From assembly GCA_964636675.1 (NCBI GenBank), contig CAZWUO010000011.1, forward strand, positions 1-42,112: DNA of 42,112 bases, in the 5' to 3' direction. Numbering within the stretch: the stretch's first letter is position 1; each line of letters begins with the position of its first letter. The stretch is from JALUUH01 sp964636675. GTDB lineage: Bacteria > Pseudomonadota > Gammaproteobacteria > S012-40. This document shows, piece by piece, positions 24,611 through 31,846 of the stretch. Made by a program: the position numbers and the translations under genes. Below the pieces are notes generated by a model. That model was not told the origin of the DNA. It worked only from the letters and a program-made list of their open reading frames with translations, and did not search any database.

Positions 24611-24810
24611 GTCATCGCTAACCAAAAGAGCATGATTGTAGCAAATACGGGTAATCCACCCTCAATTGTTTTAGGCACAAGAACGCGTGGCGGAATGTCG
24701 TTACTCAATACACCGTCAATATATTCATACTTTTTTTGCAACGAGTGCTTCAGGTGAGCGATAAGCTGAGCGACAATGTAGTTTCTATACCTATTTTTAT
24801 GAAAGCCTAC
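24607..24810 (-). pseudogene. Short open frame or gene remnant coupled to yqaA
   Basis: A 67-codon frame opened by a stop at its 5' side and without ATG or GTG start (first TTG is codon 24). It has protein-like character: YIVAQLIAHLKHSLQKKYEY, then IDGVLSNDIPPRVLVPKTIE, then GGLPVFATIMLFWLAMT with a C-terminal hydrophobic end. Its TGA overlaps the yqaA ATG in an ATGA arrangement typical of coupled genes. I do not recognise the family. It may be the 3' end of a decayed gene whose 5' part is lost, next to the divergent CLC gene. Confidence 0.35.
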
Positions 24811-24824
24811 TAAGATCTGCTTAT

Positions 24825-26534
24825 ATGCTAGACAATATTCGTTATCAACTTTCCCATGCCAATAAACACCTGTTACTCCTATCTATTTTTGGCGTTATTA
24901 CGGGTGTGCTGGCTGGCTTGGTTATTATTGCGCTACGTCTCAGTATTGAAGTCATGCAACAGCAATTGTTACCCGATGGCAGTATTGAGGGTTATGAGTC
25001 TTTGCCGTTTTGGGCGAGATTTCTACTCCCGGTCGCGGGGGCCTTGTTACTCGGCTGGCTATTTCAGGCATTGTCGGCGAACACACGTGCAATAGGCGTT
25101 GTCCACACCATCGAAAGACTGGATTATCATCAAGGGCATTTTCCGTTACGTAATGCGCTTGCGCAATTTGTTGGGGCAGCCGTTTCTCTGATAAGCGGTC
25201 ATTCTGTGGGCAGGGAAGGACCGTCTATTCATCTGGGCGCTGCCAGCGGTAGCCTCTTGGGACTGTGGTTACACTTGCCAAATAATGCTATCCGAACCTT
25301 GGTCGCTTGCGGCATCGCTGCCGGCATCGCTGCTTCGTTCAACACCCCTCTCGCAGGTGTTATTTTTGTGGTTGAAGTGATTCTATTAGAGTATACACTC
25401 GCGAGCTTAATACCCATCATTCTTGCGGCAGTGACTGCCACCTTACTCAGTCGCGCCGTTTTTGGGGATGCCAGTGTTTTCATAGTACCCGAAATTGACC
25501 TGGTCACCCATGGACATTTTCCGTGGATTATCCTGATGGGCTTACTGATTGGTTTGTTCGCCTCTGTATACATCCGCTTGTTACTTCGATTTTCCAATAC
25601 AGCCATCGATCAACCCATATGGAAACGCATGACTTTGGGTGGCATTATTGTTGGCGTTTGCGCGTTATTTGTACCTGAAATCATGAGCATGGGTTATGAC
25701 ACGGTTGAATCGGCCATATTGGGCCAATATACATTTCTCGCTTTAGTGATTATTGTCGTGATTAAATTATTAGCGACCACGGCCGGACTTGGGCTCGGCC
25801 TACCCGGTGGATTAATCGGCCCTTGTATTTTCCTGGGTGCGACCCTGGGGGCTGCGTTAGGCCAAGTTTTCGGTTTATTCACCACAGAAGAAACCGTGCA
25901 TATCAGCTTATTCGCGATTATTGGAATGGGCGCAATGATGGGAGCTACTTTACAAGCGCCATTAGCGGCGTTAATTGCAATATTCGAACTTACATTAAGC
26001 GCACATATTATTTTTCCGGCTTTACTCGCCATCGCAGTCGCAAATTTGACCTGCAACGAGATCCTAAAACAACCCTCTATTTTCCGTTCTTTGTTGCGCA
26101 TTAGAGGACTGGACTATAAAAACAACCCCATTGCTCAGGCATTACGGCGAATTGGTGTCGCTAGCACCATGAACAAGGAGTTTATCGTCTTGCCCAAAGT
26201 AGCGAACCGCAAAATAGTGAGTGATTCACTCAAAAAAAACCCGAAATGGGTATTAATTGACAGTGATCACGCAATAAGAACATTGTTACCAGCCATCGAT
26301 ATACAACGCTATTTACGCGAGAGTCAACAACCGGAAATCCAGCTTGATGAGATTCCCGCTCTGCGCATTGACGCCGCAGGTATTTTGTCGCAAGCATCGA
26401 TGCAAGACGCATTTGAAACAATAGAACAAACCTCAGCTGAGGCAGTCTATATACAATCGTCCTCTAAACCCGTGAAAATACTTGGTATTATTACTCGGGA
26501 AGATATAGAGTCACAGCAAAAAATCAATATTTAA
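24825..26534 (+). CDS. clcB: ClcB-like CLC chloride channel/transporter with C-terminal CBS-like region
   Basis: 569 residues. CLC core (about 1-425) with motif GREGPSIHLG, the gating glutamate E131 (E. coli ClcA E148), the motif FNTPLAGVIFVVE, and GLPGGLIGPCIFLGATLG. The position of the internal proton-path glutamate of ClcA (E203) is V185, and the GSGIP motif is degenerate; as far as I recall, E. coli ClcB has the same loss, so this is a ClcB-type protein, perhaps not a strict 2:1 exchanger. The C-terminal about 140 residues (VLIDSDHAI..., QASMQDAFETIE, LGIITREDIE) look like a CBS pair for cytoplasmic ligand sensing. Followed 18 bp later by hemJ, likely one transcript. Confidence 0.92.
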   Translation: MLDNIRYQLSHANKHLLLLSIFGVITGVLAGLVIIALRLSIEVMQQQLLPDGSIEGYESLPFWARFLLPVAGALLLGWLFQALSANTRAIGVVHTIERLDYHQGHFPLRNALAQFVGAAVSLISGHSVGREGPSIHLGAASGSLLGLWLHLPNNAIRTLVACGIAAGIAASFNTPLAGVIFVVEVILLEYTLASLIPIILAAVTATLLSRAVFGDASVFIVPEIDLVTHGHFPWIILMGLLIGLFASVYIRLLLRFSNTAIDQPIWKRMTLGGIIVGVCALFVPEIMSMGYDTVESAILGQYTFLALVIIVVIKLLATTAGLGLGLPGGLIGPCIFLGATLGAALGQVFGLFTTEETVHISLFAIIGMGAMMGATLQAPLAALIAIFELTLSAHIIFPALLAIAVANLTCNEILKQPSIFRSLLRIRGLDYKNNPIAQALRRIGVASTMNKEFIVLPKVANRKIVSDSLKKNPKWVLIDSDHAIRTLLPAIDIQRYLRESQQPEIQLDEIPALRIDAAGILSQASMQDAFETIEQTSAEAVYIQSSSKPVKILGIITREDIESQQKINI

Positions 26535-26552
26535 TTAACCAACAGGAATGTT

Positions 26553-26975
26553 ATGCTCTGGGTAAAAGCGCTACACGTTTTTTTTGTGATCTCTTGGTTC
26601 GCGGGCTTGCTGTATCTACCACGCTTGTTTGTCTACCACGCTGATACCACCGATGAGATTGGCAATGAACGTTTTAAAATCATGGAACGCAGACTTTATG
26701 CGATGATGAGCTTTGGCATGGTGGGTAGCCTAGTTTTTGGTTTATGGATGTTATTCGGCTATGCGTGGTCAACTTATGCGAGTGATGGCTGGTTGTACGC
26801 TAAACTTTTGTGTGTCTTTTTATTACTGGGTTTTCACTTCCATACAAAAAAAATAATGCGCGAGTTTAGCATCAATAAAAATACTCGCAGCCATGTATTC
26901 TATCGCTGGTATAACGAAATTGCAGCGATACTTGGAATAGCTATCATCATTTTTGTTGTAGTTAAACCCTTCTAG
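26553..26975 (+). CDS. hemJ: HemJ-type protoporphyrinogen IX oxidase
   Basis: 140 residues with four membrane spans. Family markers: KALHVFFVISWFAGLLYLPR near the N-terminus including the conserved His, ERRLYAMM, GWLYAKLLCVFLLLGFHFH with the conserved Lys, and a C-terminal RWYNEIAAILGIAIIIFVVVKPF. HemJ (UPF0093) catalyses the six-electron oxidation of protoporphyrinogen IX to protoporphyrin IX in the inner membrane in bacteria lacking HemG/HemY. RBS AGGA precedes the ATG. It lies between clcB and nudE with short gaps on the same strand. Other heme genes are absent from the window. Confidence 0.93.
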   Translation: MLWVKALHVFFVISWFAGLLYLPRLFVYHADTTDEIGNERFKIMERRLYAMMSFGMVGSLVFGLWMLFGYAWSTYASDGWLYAKLLCVFLLLGFHFHTKKIMREFSINKNTRSHVFYRWYNEIAAILGIAIIIFVVVKPF

Positions 26976-26984
26976 TTGTAGGTT

Positions 26985-27542
26985 ATGAATAAATCACATA
27001 GAAAAACCCCCGCCGTACTCGGATTAAAAACACTCGCTAAAACACGTTTGTTTCATATCGAGCAAGTTAATCTTAGGTTTGCTAATGGAACCGAAGTGGA
27101 ATACGAGCGCTTAAAAAGCTCGGGTAACGGCGCGGTGCTGATTGTGCCTATGCTTGACAATACGACAACATTATTGATCCGCGAATATGCAGCGGGTGTT
27201 GATCGCTATGAACTCGCGCTACCTAAGGGAAAAATAGACCCTGGTGAAACCATGTTTGAAGCAGCCAATCGAGAAATCCAAGAAGAGACCGGCTATGCAT
27301 CAAACAAACTAAGTTTGCTCCAGTCCGTCACCATTGCTCCGGGATATCAAAGCCACGTAACCCATATTATTCTTGCACAAGATTTATATGTAAGCCCTGC
27401 TGAAGGCGATGAACCAGAAGACATCGAAGTCATTCCCTGGAAGCTCAGTCAAATAAATGAATTACTCGAACACGAAGAATGCACCGAAGCACGCAGCATT
27501 GCTGCATTATTTATGACGCGAGAAAAACTAGCCATGCGCTAA
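26985..27542 (+). CDS. nudE: NudE-type Nudix hydrolase (ADP-sugar / NADH / Ap3A class)
   Basis: 185 residues. A perfect Nudix box is present: GKIDPGETMFEAANREIQEE then TGY, matching G-x5-E-x7-REUxEExGU. The flanking sequence (REYAAGVDRYELALPKG, APGYQSHVTHIILAQDL, DEPEDIEVIPW) fits the ADP-compound hydrolase NudE, which splits nucleoside-diphosphate-linked compounds. It begins 9 bp after hemJ and 141 bp before cysQ; nudE-cysQ adjacency is known in pseudomonads and supports the call. Cytoplasmic. Confidence 0.92.
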   Translation: MNKSHRKTPAVLGLKTLAKTRLFHIEQVNLRFANGTEVEYERLKSSGNGAVLIVPMLDNTTTLLIREYAAGVDRYELALPKGKIDPGETMFEAANREIQEETGYASNKLSLLQSVTIAPGYQSHVTHIILAQDLYVSPAEGDEPEDIEVIPWKLSQINELLEHEECTEARSIAALFMTREKLAMR

Positions 27543-27683
27543 CCATCTCAGATTCACACAACAGAAATATGTACAAGCGCCACCGCTCGACCAAGCTGGC
27601 GAAGTCTCAATCGTTATGGGTATAGATTACAAGCACTGAATAATCGAGTAGAATGGATACTATTATGGGTTTCAGGTGCTTAA

Positions 27684-28487
27684 ATGACACAAACATTAAC
27701 TGATTTATTGTCTCCCGTTATCGACATTACCCACTTAGCTGGCGATGAAATTCTTAACTTATACAACTCCAATTTCACTATCACCCAAAAACCCGATCAT
27801 ACCCCGGTAACTACCGCCGATTTTGCAGCTCACGATGCCATTGAATTTGGATTAAAAAAACTCACACCCAATATCCCTATACTTTCCGAGGAATCAAACA
27901 TACCCCCTTATGCTGAGCGCAAAACTTGGTCGAGATATTGGCTGGTTGACCCACTGGATGGAACTCGCGAGTTCATCAAAAAAACGGGAGAATTTACCGT
28001 TAACATCGCACTGATCGAAAATAATACGCCGGTACTTGGCGTCATCTATGCGCCTACGACCAATACTTGCTATTTCGCATGCAAAAACAGCCCTGCCTAT
28101 AAACAAACCGATAAATTGACGAAACAGAAAATAAAAACCAACAAGAATACATGCAGTGAAAATTTTACCGTTGCGGGAAGTGGCTCACCCGGCGAAGAAA
28201 AACTGATAACTTTCATGACTAAGCTAGGGAATTACAAGAAAATAACCATGGGTAGCTCGTTGAAGAGCTGTTTAGTCGCCGAAGGAAACGCGGATATATA
28301 TCCGCGTTTTGGCCCTACTTCTGAATGGGATACTGCGGCCGCGCAAATAATCGTTGAACAAGCAGGCGGGCAAATTATAGATACTCAGCTTAATCCACTG
28401 CGTTATAACCGCAAAGACTCCTTACTAAACCCAGATTTTTTCGCCGTTGGCAATGCCACATTTGATTGGCAACAGTATTTTCCCTAG
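27684..28487 (+). CDS. cysQ: CysQ, 3'(2'),5'-bisphosphate nucleotidase
   Basis: 267 residues, inositol-monophosphatase fold. Metal-binding motifs: LSEEGN-type region reads LSEESNIPPYAER, WLVDPLDGTREFIKKTGEFT, and SEWDTAAAQIIVEQAGG near the C-terminus. It removes the 3' phosphate of PAP and PAPS, keeping the sulfate-assimilation by-product low. Length matches E. coli CysQ (246) with a modest insert around residue 130-150 (KTDKLTKQ...). ATG with AGGTG upstream. Convergent with the pentapeptide gene. Confidence 0.93.
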   Translation: MTQTLTDLLSPVIDITHLAGDEILNLYNSNFTITQKPDHTPVTTADFAAHDAIEFGLKKLTPNIPILSEESNIPPYAERKTWSRYWLVDPLDGTREFIKKTGEFTVNIALIENNTPVLGVIYAPTTNTCYFACKNSPAYKQTDKLTKQKIKTNKNTCSENFTVAGSGSPGEEKLITFMTKLGNYKKITMGSSLKSCLVAEGNADIYPRFGPTSEWDTAAAQIIVEQAGGQIIDTQLNPLRYNRKDSLLNPDFFAVGNATFDWQQYFP

Positions 28488-28521
28488 GTTTATAACTGGC
28501 TAACTCAGTTGACAACACACC

Positions 28522-28875
28522 CTAACAACCATAACGCATGCGTGTGCCGCGGATGAGTGACATCGTTATCTCATCAGAACTGAGTTCCACCGGAAAGTAT
28601 ACGCCGGATATTTTTGCATCATGGATGCTTGCCCCATTCATCTTCGCTTGACTCAAATCCACCCCGCGTAAGTCAGTGAGGTGAAAATAAGAACCTGAGA
28701 AATCCAAGCCTTGCGCGTCTAAGCCCTGTAAATCCAAAGCTCTGAAATCACAGTTAACAAAGTCTAATTTGTTGCCATCGGATTTGCGCAAATTAAACTC
28801 TTCGATCTTACCCTCGCGTAATAATTGATACATGGGGTCTTTTTTTATCATAGGTTTTGACATTGTAACATTCAT
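28522..28875 (-). CDS. Pentapeptide-repeat protein
   Basis: 117 residues. The central part follows the A(D/N)LXX rhythm: CDFRALDLQGLDAQGLDFSG then SYFHLTDLRGVDLSQAKMNG then ASIHDAKISGVYFP. That gives about nine consecutive five-residue repeats with Leu/Phe at the centre, predicting a short right-handed quadrilateral beta helix. The N-terminal about 35 residues (YQLLREGKIEEFNLRKSDGN) are an added helix-like cap. Function is unknown; the family ranges from gyrase-protecting mimics to adaptors. A start at the second ATG (28863) is possible. Close to similar gammaproteobacterial single-domain proteins by pattern only. Confidence 0.82.
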   Translation of the reverse strand: MNVTMSKPMIKKDPMYQLLREGKIEEFNLRKSDGNKLDFVNCDFRALDLQGLDAQGLDFSGSYFHLTDLRGVDLSQAKMNGASIHDAKISGVYFPVELSSDEITMSLIRGTRMRYGC

Positions 28876-28925
28876 CCAATAGTGACCTTATGAATGTATC
28901 GACCTCTTTAACCAATCATTTACTA

Positions 28926-29675
28926 TCAAAACGCACCTATCATACGACCATTCAATGCTTGCACGGGACGAATACTCAGCGGAAAGATACTCGTAAATGC
29001 ATTAATCTGAGCCGATGAAACCTCCACACGTGTACTCAATACATTCCAGTTAACATTTTCTGAGCAAGGCGGCGTCGTCAATGAACCTGAAAAATTATAA
29101 TATCCCTTGTCATCAGGTAATAACGCGTTGATATCAAAAACACCAGCCACATTGGCATTCCCTTGCAAGGTTGGCATCACTTCCCACACCTGTGCAAGCG
29201 CAGAATTTTCAACACTGCTCACATCAAACAATATCGCCACTACCGCTAGCTGACCATCTGCTGCCTTATGCACTAAATGCGCAACCATATTTGCGTGCTC
29301 ACCCTCAATCTGATTTTCACTGGGGGAATGAAAATGAAATTGCAATAAATCGAAACGTTTACCGCTTAACACAACATAGCTGCCAGCCGGGTAATTCACT
29401 TGAATAGTGTGGCCATTATTGACTACTTCCGGGTTTTCGGATGCTATATAATTAAACTCAATGGCCGTCAGCCCCATGCCATGAGCACCGGTCATATTAA
29501 CCGGTGACTGCGATTGTCCGGCACTACACAGCACGTATTGCTCGTTTAAACCACCCCAATGATCCGGGCCGGAATTCCCTGCATAACTCCAATACGAGCC
29601 GTGATGCCCACCCATTGAAGCACAACCGCTAACAACACCAACTACAGCTAACGTAATTAATGATTTTTTTATCAT
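28926..29675 (-). CDS. Alpha-carbonic anhydrase, lipoprotein
   Basis: 249 residues. Lipoprotein signal MIKKSLITLAVVGVVSGC (Cys18), so the enzyme is anchored on the periplasmic or outer-membrane face. The alpha-class active site is intact: zinc ligands H114 and H116 in LQFHFHSPSEN and H133 in MVAHLVHKA. The Cys pair C50 and TTPPCSENVNW likely forms the disulfide common in secreted bacterial enzymes. It interconverts CO2 and bicarbonate outside the cytoplasm. Upstream (29676-29912) carries a palindromic family-1 remnant; the gene is divergent from the porin. Most alpha-CAs in gammaproteobacteria have cleaved signals; a lipid anchor is less usual. Confidence 0.95.
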   Translation of the reverse strand: MIKKSLITLAVVGVVSGCASMGGHHGSYWSYAGNSGPDHWGGLNEQYVLCSAGQSQSPVNMTGAHGMGLTAIEFNYIASENPEVVNNGHTIQVNYPAGSYVVLSGKRFDLLQFHFHSPSENQIEGEHANMVAHLVHKAADGQLAVVAILFDVSSVENSALAQVWEVMPTLQGNANVAGVFDINALLPDDKGYYNFSGSLTTPPCSENVNWNVLSTRVEVSSAQINAFTSIFPLSIRPVQALNGRMIGAF

Positions 29676-29720
29676 TCTATATTCCCCATTTTTTCAACTT
29701 AATGTTTTCATTGAACATAC

Positions 29721-29774
29721 ATAATCCTAGAATCCGCAGTTAAACGGTATGCAGAGTACGGAATTTAGGATTAT
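29721..29774. repeat. Minimal palindromic family-1 element
   Basis: ATAATCCTAGAATCCGCAGT is followed by 14 bases and then TACGGAATTTAGGATTAT, its near-perfect inverse. The 44-bp core (29726-29769) keeps both element ends but almost no interior, and the flanking ATAAT/ATTAT extend the palindrome instead of forming a direct duplication. RNA from either strand would fold into one hairpin. The rest of 29676-29912 shows no gene. Confidence 0.65.
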
Positions 29775-29912
29775 AGTTCTCACTTATTCTAACAATATTA
29801 GTCCGAGCTATGCGTGTGAAACTTGCTAAAAACTAGGGTCTGTCGCTTAACCAACTCATCTCTCAAACGGCATTAATAATGCTTATCAGAGAAGTTTTGA
29901 GGAAAAAAAGCG

Positions 29913-31052
29913 ATGAATACCCAGGTTATATTTAGCAATACTGGCATTCCAACTCTGCGAACAATTGCTTCTGCTATAACATCGGCACTCACTTATTTTA
30001 TAGTTGTCAGCGTAGTTGCCATCGCATTGGCCATACCTACTCAGCGAGCTGTAGCATCCGTTAACTTAGACCCAACAGGCCATATAAAACTATTTGGTGA
30101 TGTACGCCTCCGCTCGGAAAGAGATGGTGACACAAAACAAAGCGGTGAAACCCGTGACCGCGAGCGTATCCGCTTCCGCGCACGCTTAGGGACAAGTTTT
30201 AAAGCCAATGATAAATGGTCTGGAAGAATGCGCTTTTCCACCGAATCCAACGCCCTCAATTCCCCGCATCAATCTTTTGGTACCGGTGATCCACGCAATA
30301 ATAGTGGTTTTGGCATTGACCAAGCCTTTATCGCTTACACCGGCATCAATAATCTAAGCGTTGTCGGTGGTAAAACTCCGCTTAATTTTTGGCAACAAAC
30401 GGAGGTATTCTGGGACAACGATATTAATCCTGAAGCCTTAGCGGTAACCTATAAACTAGGATCAGTGACCTTAAACTCGGCCTATATAACTATTACAGAG
30501 GGCAATTGGGATGATGATCTTGCGCTGGGAACCTATCAAGCAGTCTACCAGGATAAAATCGGTAACATGCAGTTAACCGTTGCTGCTGGCGGCGCTTTAT
30601 TAGACAATGCGCAGTCTGATCCAGACACAAGCGATGACGGTCTCGGTGATGGTTTACACGCGAAAAGTCACTTGATTGGAAGCGCCCAGCTACGCACTGG
30701 CCCATGGTTACTCGGTGCAGATTATTTGCAAAGCGACGCTGCTAGCGAAAACATCGCTTACGTCGCACAAGCACGCTACAAAGTAAGCAAAACTCTAGGG
30801 CTACGTGTCTATTATTATTCAGTGGAAACTTTCGCCACCCCCGGTGATGGCCTCTTTACCCAAGATAACTTTGGCTCAGCCGAGTCTTCTGCTGACAACT
30901 TTACAGGCTATCGCCTGCAGATTGATTACCAACTGGGACATAATACCTCGATGAATCTGCGTTATTATGATGCGGATATTATTACCGCCGGTGTTGATGG
31001 CCAATCCAGAGAACGCTCGCGTTTACAACTTAATTTTGACATCAAATTCTAA
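29913..31052 (+). CDS. Porin-like outer-membrane beta-barrel protein
   Basis: 379 residues. A long N-terminal signal region (about residues 1-48; hydrophobic YFIVVSVVAIALAIP, cleavage near AVASV) is followed by alternating amphipathic strands such as HIKLFGDVRLRSERD, RIRFRARLGTSFKA, WSGRMRFSTES, KTLGLRVYYYSVE and SMNLRYYDADI, ending in ...QLNFDIKF with the C-terminal Phe used for outer-membrane insertion. The opening pattern and size fit the putative porin / alginate-export-like barrels. Substrate is unknown. AGGAAAAAAAG lies near the ATG. It faces the carbonic anhydrase gene divergently and ends at a terminator-like hairpin. Confidence 0.8.
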   Translation: MNTQVIFSNTGIPTLRTIASAITSALTYFIVVSVVAIALAIPTQRAVASVNLDPTGHIKLFGDVRLRSERDGDTKQSGETRDRERIRFRARLGTSFKANDKWSGRMRFSTESNALNSPHQSFGTGDPRNNSGFGIDQAFIAYTGINNLSVVGGKTPLNFWQQTEVFWDNDINPEALAVTYKLGSVTLNSAYITITEGNWDDDLALGTYQAVYQDKIGNMQLTVAAGGALLDNAQSDPDTSDDGLGDGLHAKSHLIGSAQLRTGPWLLGADYLQSDAASENIAYVAQARYKVSKTLGLRVYYYSVETFATPGDGLFTQDNFGSAESSADNFTGYRLQIDYQLGHNTSMNLRYYDADIITAGVDGQSRERSRLQLNFDIKF

Positions 31053-31068
31053 GCAAAACATGGATTGC

Positions 31069-31093
31069 AAAGACCCCTTATGTCTTCTTTTTT
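31069..31093 (+). terminator. Short intrinsic terminator after the porin gene
   Basis: Arms AAGAC and GTCTT around CCCCTTAT-type loop bases, followed by C and six T, 17 bp past the porin stop. The stem is short (five to six pairs), so efficiency is uncertain. Confidence 0.5.
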
Positions 31094-31143
31094 ACTTATC
31101 TGATGGGAGCAATTGTGGCGAGATAAACGTTTTCATCACCCTA

Positions 31144-31683
31144 CTAAAATAATTCGATCTCGCCGGTTTTATTTTTATTCTTGGCTGCGAGTTTGACGGC
31201 TTCCTGCACTGAACTACCGTCCATTAATGAATGAAACAGCGCTCGATCAGATTCCATGTTATAGCGTTTTTCAATATTACCCATCAAGCTCTCCCATTGC
31301 GCGGGATCAATAAGTGTGGTCGGTTCGCCAGCCATTTTTTTGAGCTGTCTTATGTTGTCAGAGGTGTGAGTGAGGCGCTGGGTAAGCTTATCATAAAATT
31401 GAAAACCAATCGTTCCAGCTTGGACCTTATCAAAATACGTATCACAACTTTTCAGTATCTTTTTCTTTAACTCTTTATTCGCCTTGTTATCCTCAAGCTT
31501 CGCTGCGATTAACCTAATATCTTGTACATCTCTCACCATATCCATAAAAGTTTTAGTAAGGTTTTGTACAACTTCATTCGCTTCTTTCATGGACAACCTG
31601 ATCTCACCCGTAGTGAGTGAAAGAAATTGACTCAGTGCTGTTTGAAACTCTTCCGTAATTACCTGTTGCTTCGACATATCCAT
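31144..31683 (-). CDS. All-helical protein with CheZ-like D-x3-Q motif
   Basis: 179 residues, strongly helical and charged. The segment GFQFYDKLTQRLTHTSDNIR carries D98 and Q102 with the D-x3-Q spacing that in CheZ (E. coli D143, Q147; DFQDLTGQV) forms the CheY-P dephosphorylation site. The chain ends KNKTGEIELF, an acidic-hydrophobic tip after a flexible linker, reminiscent of the C-terminal CheY-binding helix of CheZ. E. coli CheZ is 214 residues. So it may be a CheZ-type phosphatase for a response regulator, perhaps of the chemotaxis or hybrid-kinase systems. That is inference: overall similarity is weak and no other che gene adjoins. Convergent with the porin; divergent from the acyl-CoA synthetase. 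Confidence 0.55.
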   Translation of the reverse strand: MDMSKQQVITEEFQTALSQFLSLTTGEIRLSMKEANEVVQNLTKTFMDMVRDVQDIRLIAAKLEDNKANKELKKKILKSCDTYFDKVQAGTIGFQFYDKLTQRLTHTSDNIRQLKKMAGEPTTLIDPAQWESLMGNIEKRYNMESDRALFHSLMDGSSVQEAVKLAAKNKNKTGEIELF

Positions 31684-31846
31684 GCGCTTCCCTCTTAGTT
31701 AGTTCATAGTTGTATTCAATGACAACTACTTGTCTTCATATATCGTGTGTATGGATTAAAAAGTTGAGTTTCATAAGGCTAGAATAAGAATTTTATTGCA
31801 AGAATGTTATGGGAACGCCCTCTAAACAACTAAAAAGAATAATAAA

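Noticed and set aside
24825..26534. Unusual loss of the internal proton-path glutamate in the CLC protein as a novelty
   Set aside because: As I recall E. coli ClcB also lacks it, so this is a subfamily trait; it is noted in the gene entry only.
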